Source: Acetobacteraceae bacterium | Lineage (GTDB): Bacteria > Pseudomonadota > Alphaproteobacteria > Acetobacterales > Acetobacteraceae | Assembly (NCBI GenBank): GCA_025356735.1 | Contig: JANXRT010000039.1 | Span: 1 to 9,115 of the forward strand | DNA length: 9,115 nt | Direction of reading: 5' to 3' | Shown: positions 7,110 through 9,115 of the stretch, in pieces | Position numbering within the stretch: position 1 is the stretch's first letter | Layout: each line of letters begins with the position of its first letter | Program-made: the position numbers and the translations under genes | Notes under the pieces: model-generated | The model's database searches: none | The model's input: only the letters and a program-made list of their open reading frames with translations | Told to the model about the DNA's origin: nothing

Positions 7110-8684
7110 ATGCGGCGTCGAACATTGCTGGCAACGGGCCTCGCGGCCATGGCACGGCCCGCGCTGGTGCGTGCCGCATCGGTGAGCACGTTGAAGTTCG
7201 TGCCCTATGCAGACCTGGCCCTGCTCGATCCGGCGGTCAGCGCCTTCGTCACCCGCAACCACGTGATGATGGTCTACGACACGTTGTTCGCAATGGACGA
7301 GGCCGGCGTCGCCCAGCCGCAGATGCTGGCGGGCCACAGCGTCGAGGAGGACGGGCTGACCTGGACGCTGACGTTGCGCCCGGACCTTCGTTTCCACGAC
7401 GGCACGCCGGTGCTGGCCCGCGACGCGGTCGCGAGCCTGCAACGCTGGCAGGTCGTCGATGCCTTCGGCCAGGCGCTCGCCGCCGCAACCCACGAGCTGT
7501 CGGCGCCGTCGGACACCGAAATCGTGTTCAGGCTGAAACGACGCTTCGATCTGCTGCCCCAGGCGCTGGCGCATCCGACCAACCTCATCGCCGTCATCAT
7601 GCCGGAACGGCTGGCCAAGACGCCGGCCACCGCGCGGCTGACCGAGATCGTCGGCACCGGGCCCTACCGCTTCCTGGCGAACGAGCGGGTGCCCGGCGCG
7701 CGCAACGTTTATGCCCGGTTCGACGGCTACGTTCCCAGCCCGCGCGGCCCCGCGAGCTTCCGCGCCGGCGCCCAGCTGGCGCATTTCGATCGCGTCGAGT
7801 GGATAACCATGCCCGATCCGGCAACCCAGGTCGCCGCCCTGATGAACGGCGAGGTCGATTGGGTGGAGCAGCCGCTGATGGACCTGGTCGCCTCGCTGCG
7901 CGCCAACCGCGCCGTGAAGGCCGAGGTGCTGGAGACCAAGGGGCTGATCGGGTTCCTGCGCTTCAACCAGCTGTTCCCGCCGTTCGACAACCCGAAGATC
8001 CGCCAGGCGGTGCTGCGCGCCGTCAATCAGCGCGAATTTATGGGCGCGGTGGTCGGCGACAACGCCGCCTACGACGCGCATTGCGGGTTCTTCACCACCG
8101 GCTCGCCGCTCGCCAGCGATGCCGGGATGGAGGCGCTGAGCGGCACCGCCACGGTGGCCGAGGTCAAGGGCGCGCTGGCCGAGGCCGGCTACAACAACGA
8201 GCGCGTCGTTTTCGTCGCACCAACCGACGTGCCGCGCATCAACGCGATCGCCGAGGTCGGCGCCGACATGCTTCGCAAGATCGGCATGAACGTGGACGAG
8301 GTTTCCACCGACTGGGGCACGGCGGTGCAGCGCACCACCAGCCGGCAGCCCTTGGACAAGGGCGGCTGGAGCGTGTTCACGGCCTTCACCGGCGGGATCG
8401 AGTCGAGCGCGCCGAGCACGCATCAGCTGCTGCGCGGCAACGGGCCGAACGCCTATAATGGCTGGCCCGAGGCACCAAAGCTCGAAGCCATGCGCGACGC
8501 CTGGCTGGAAACCGCGGACCCGGCCCGCCAGAAGGCCCTGGCGCGGGACATGCAGGCTCAGGCGATGCTCGATGTGCCTTACCTGCCCGTCGGTTCCTAT
8601 TTCCAGCCCTCGGCGTACAAGGCCGACCTGACCGGGATGCAGAAGGGCCTGATCCAGTTCACCGGCGTGCGCCGCGCTACGTGA
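7110..8684 (+). CDS. ABC-transporter substrate-binding protein, family 5 (peptide/nickel/opine type)
   Basis: A 524-residue periplasmic solute receptor. The N-terminus MRRRTLLATGLAAMARPALVRAA is a signal peptide with an arginine cluster before the hydrophobic core, plausibly Tat-type (RRRTLL), cleaved around residue 22-23. The mature chain opens STLKFVPYADLALLDPA and has the family signature TWTLTLRPDLRFHDGTPVLARDAV (84-107), then IVGTGPYRF and FLRFNQLFPPFDNPKIRQAV, as in DppA/OppA-like proteins. Length (520-540 usual) fits. The ligand cannot be read from sequence: the family covers peptides, nickel-chelates, opines and glutathione. No permease or ATPase genes lie next to it here, and the next gene is a monooxygenase, so it is an orphan receptor or its partners lie elsewhere. 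It follows a strong sigma-54 promoter. Confidence 0.93.
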   Translation: MRRRTLLATGLAAMARPALVRAASVSTLKFVPYADLALLDPAVSAFVTRNHVMMVYDTLFAMDEAGVAQPQMLAGHSVEEDGLTWTLTLRPDLRFHDGTPVLARDAVASLQRWQVVDAFGQALAAATHELSAPSDTEIVFRLKRRFDLLPQALAHPTNLIAVIMPERLAKTPATARLTEIVGTGPYRFLANERVPGARNVYARFDGYVPSPRGPASFRAGAQLAHFDRVEWITMPDPATQVAALMNGEVDWVEQPLMDLVASLRANRAVKAEVLETKGLIGFLRFNQLFPPFDNPKIRQAVLRAVNQREFMGAVVGDNAAYDAHCGFFTTGSPLASDAGMEALSGTATVAEVKGALAEAGYNNERVVFVAPTDVPRINAIAEVGADMLRKIGMNVDEVSTDWGTAVQRTTSRQPLDKGGWSVFTAFTGGIESSAPSTHQLLRGNGPNAYNGWPEAPKLEAMRDAWLETADPARQKALARDMQAQAMLDVPYLPVGSYFQPSAYKADLTGMQKGLIQFTGVRRAT

Positions 8685-8781
8685 TGCCAAACCCCGGCGA
8701 TATGCCAGACGCCTGCGGCGCACGGACTCGCCCACACGCCGGATTCTGCGTTAATCTCGTCTCCTGCCAACGGAGCCCAGA

Positions 8782-9115
8782 ATGAGCATCACCGCCCCGG
8801 CCGATGAAGCCGCCGCCGCCGAGCCCGACCTCGGCTTCGACCCCGATGCGCTGCGCGCCAGGTATCGCCAGGAGCGCGACGTGCGGCTGCGCCCGGACGG
8901 CATCGACCAGTTCGTCGAGGTGGCGGGCGATTTCCGCCACTACATCGACGATCCGCATGTCGAGCCGGGCTTTGCCCGCGCGCCGCTGCACGACGAGATC
9001 GACGTGCTGATCATCGGCGGCGGCTTCGGCGGGCTGATGGCCGGCGCCCATCTGCGCCAGGCCGGCATCGAGCGCATCCGCATCATCGAGAAAGGCGGCG
9101 ATTTCGGCGGCACCT
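8782..9115 (+). CDS. Flavin-containing monooxygenase, Baeyer-Villiger type, partial (N-terminus only)
   Basis: The first 111 residues of a flavoprotein cut by the right edge. After an Ala/Glu-rich tail, the part DPDALRARYRQERDVRLRPDG (20-40) and a short linker precede the FAD-binding Rossmann motif VLIIGGGFGGLMAGAHL (75-91), with GxGxxG at G79-G84. IRIIEKGGDFGGT (99-111) follows, with E103 binding the FAD ribose and the GGT that usually continues into a WYWNRYPG motif. This layout is that of Baeyer-Villiger monooxygenases (cyclohexanone/phenylacetone type), which use NADPH and O2 to turn ketones into esters or lactones. The fingerprint motif and NADPH site are off the edge, so a hydroxylating FMO is not excluded. 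The start is ATG at 8782 with CGGAG 6 bases upstream. The 97-base gap after the binding protein shows no clear terminator or strong promoter. Confidence 0.85.
   Translation, partial: MSITAPADEAAAAEPDLGFDPDALRARYRQERDVRLRPDGIDQFVEVAGDFRHYIDDPHVEPGFARAPLHDEIDVLIIGGGFGGLMAGAHLRQAGIERIRIIEKGGDFGGT

Noticed and set aside
5770..7189. Minus-strand open frames opposite the oxidoreductase (5770-6813, 6191-7189)
   Set aside because: The sense strand has complete FAD-binding motifs; the antisense products are low-complexity Ala/Arg/Gly chains.
7014..8735. 573-codon minus-strand open frame opposite the substrate-binding protein
   Set aside because: Longer than the sense gene but lacks any family motif and runs through the sigma-54 promoter; absence of stops is explained by high GC.

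Overview
The window is very GC-rich (roughly two thirds G+C or more by eye) and tightly packed, with strong G/C bias at third codon positions. This, together with a tandem glycine riboswitch on a gcvT-gcvH-gcvP operon and an overlapping thrB-rnhA pair, points to an alphaproteobacterium. A Rhodospirillales/Acetobacteraceae-like member is my best guess. That placement is inference from gene order and composition, since there is no rRNA or other marker here.

Left part, minus strand (1-3851): a glycine cleavage operon read right to left. A candidate promoter (3806-3834) precedes a two-aptamer glycine riboswitch (3558-3790) and a short leader with hairpins (3506-3557). Then come gcvT (2372-3505, apparently starting at TTG), gcvH (1984-2361) and gcvP (1981 leftwards, cut by the window edge). 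Together with a lipoamide dehydrogenase not seen here, the products break glycine down to CO2, ammonia and methylene-tetrahydrofolate; the riboswitch should couple expression to glycine level.

Middle (3852-5978): a minus-strand gene for a small lipoprotein of unknown function lies directly upstream of the gcv promoter region. A 170-base divergent intergenic region follows, filled with a run of short GC-rich hairpins that looks like an extragenic repeat element. Then come plus-strand thrB (homoserine kinase) and rnhA (ribonuclease HI), overlapping by 11 bases, with a 15-base tandem duplication at their junction. A renalase-like FAD-dependent oxidoreductase (5993-7009) starts 14 bases later and may be in the same transcript.

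Right part (7010-9115): a near-consensus sigma-54 promoter (7064-7079) lies 30 bases upstream of the start of a periplasmic family-5 (peptide/nickel type) ABC-transporter substrate-binding protein (7110-8684), which has no permease or ATPase genes beside it in the window. The window ends inside a flavin monooxygenase of the Baeyer-Villiger type (8782 onwards).

Most of this is core metabolism and I see no mobile element, CRISPR array, toxin or defence module. The points most worth a second look are the sigma-54 promoter on the orphan binding protein, the hairpin-rich repeat between the divergent genes, the riboswitch leader with its TTG start, and the duplication across the thrB stop/rnhA start.
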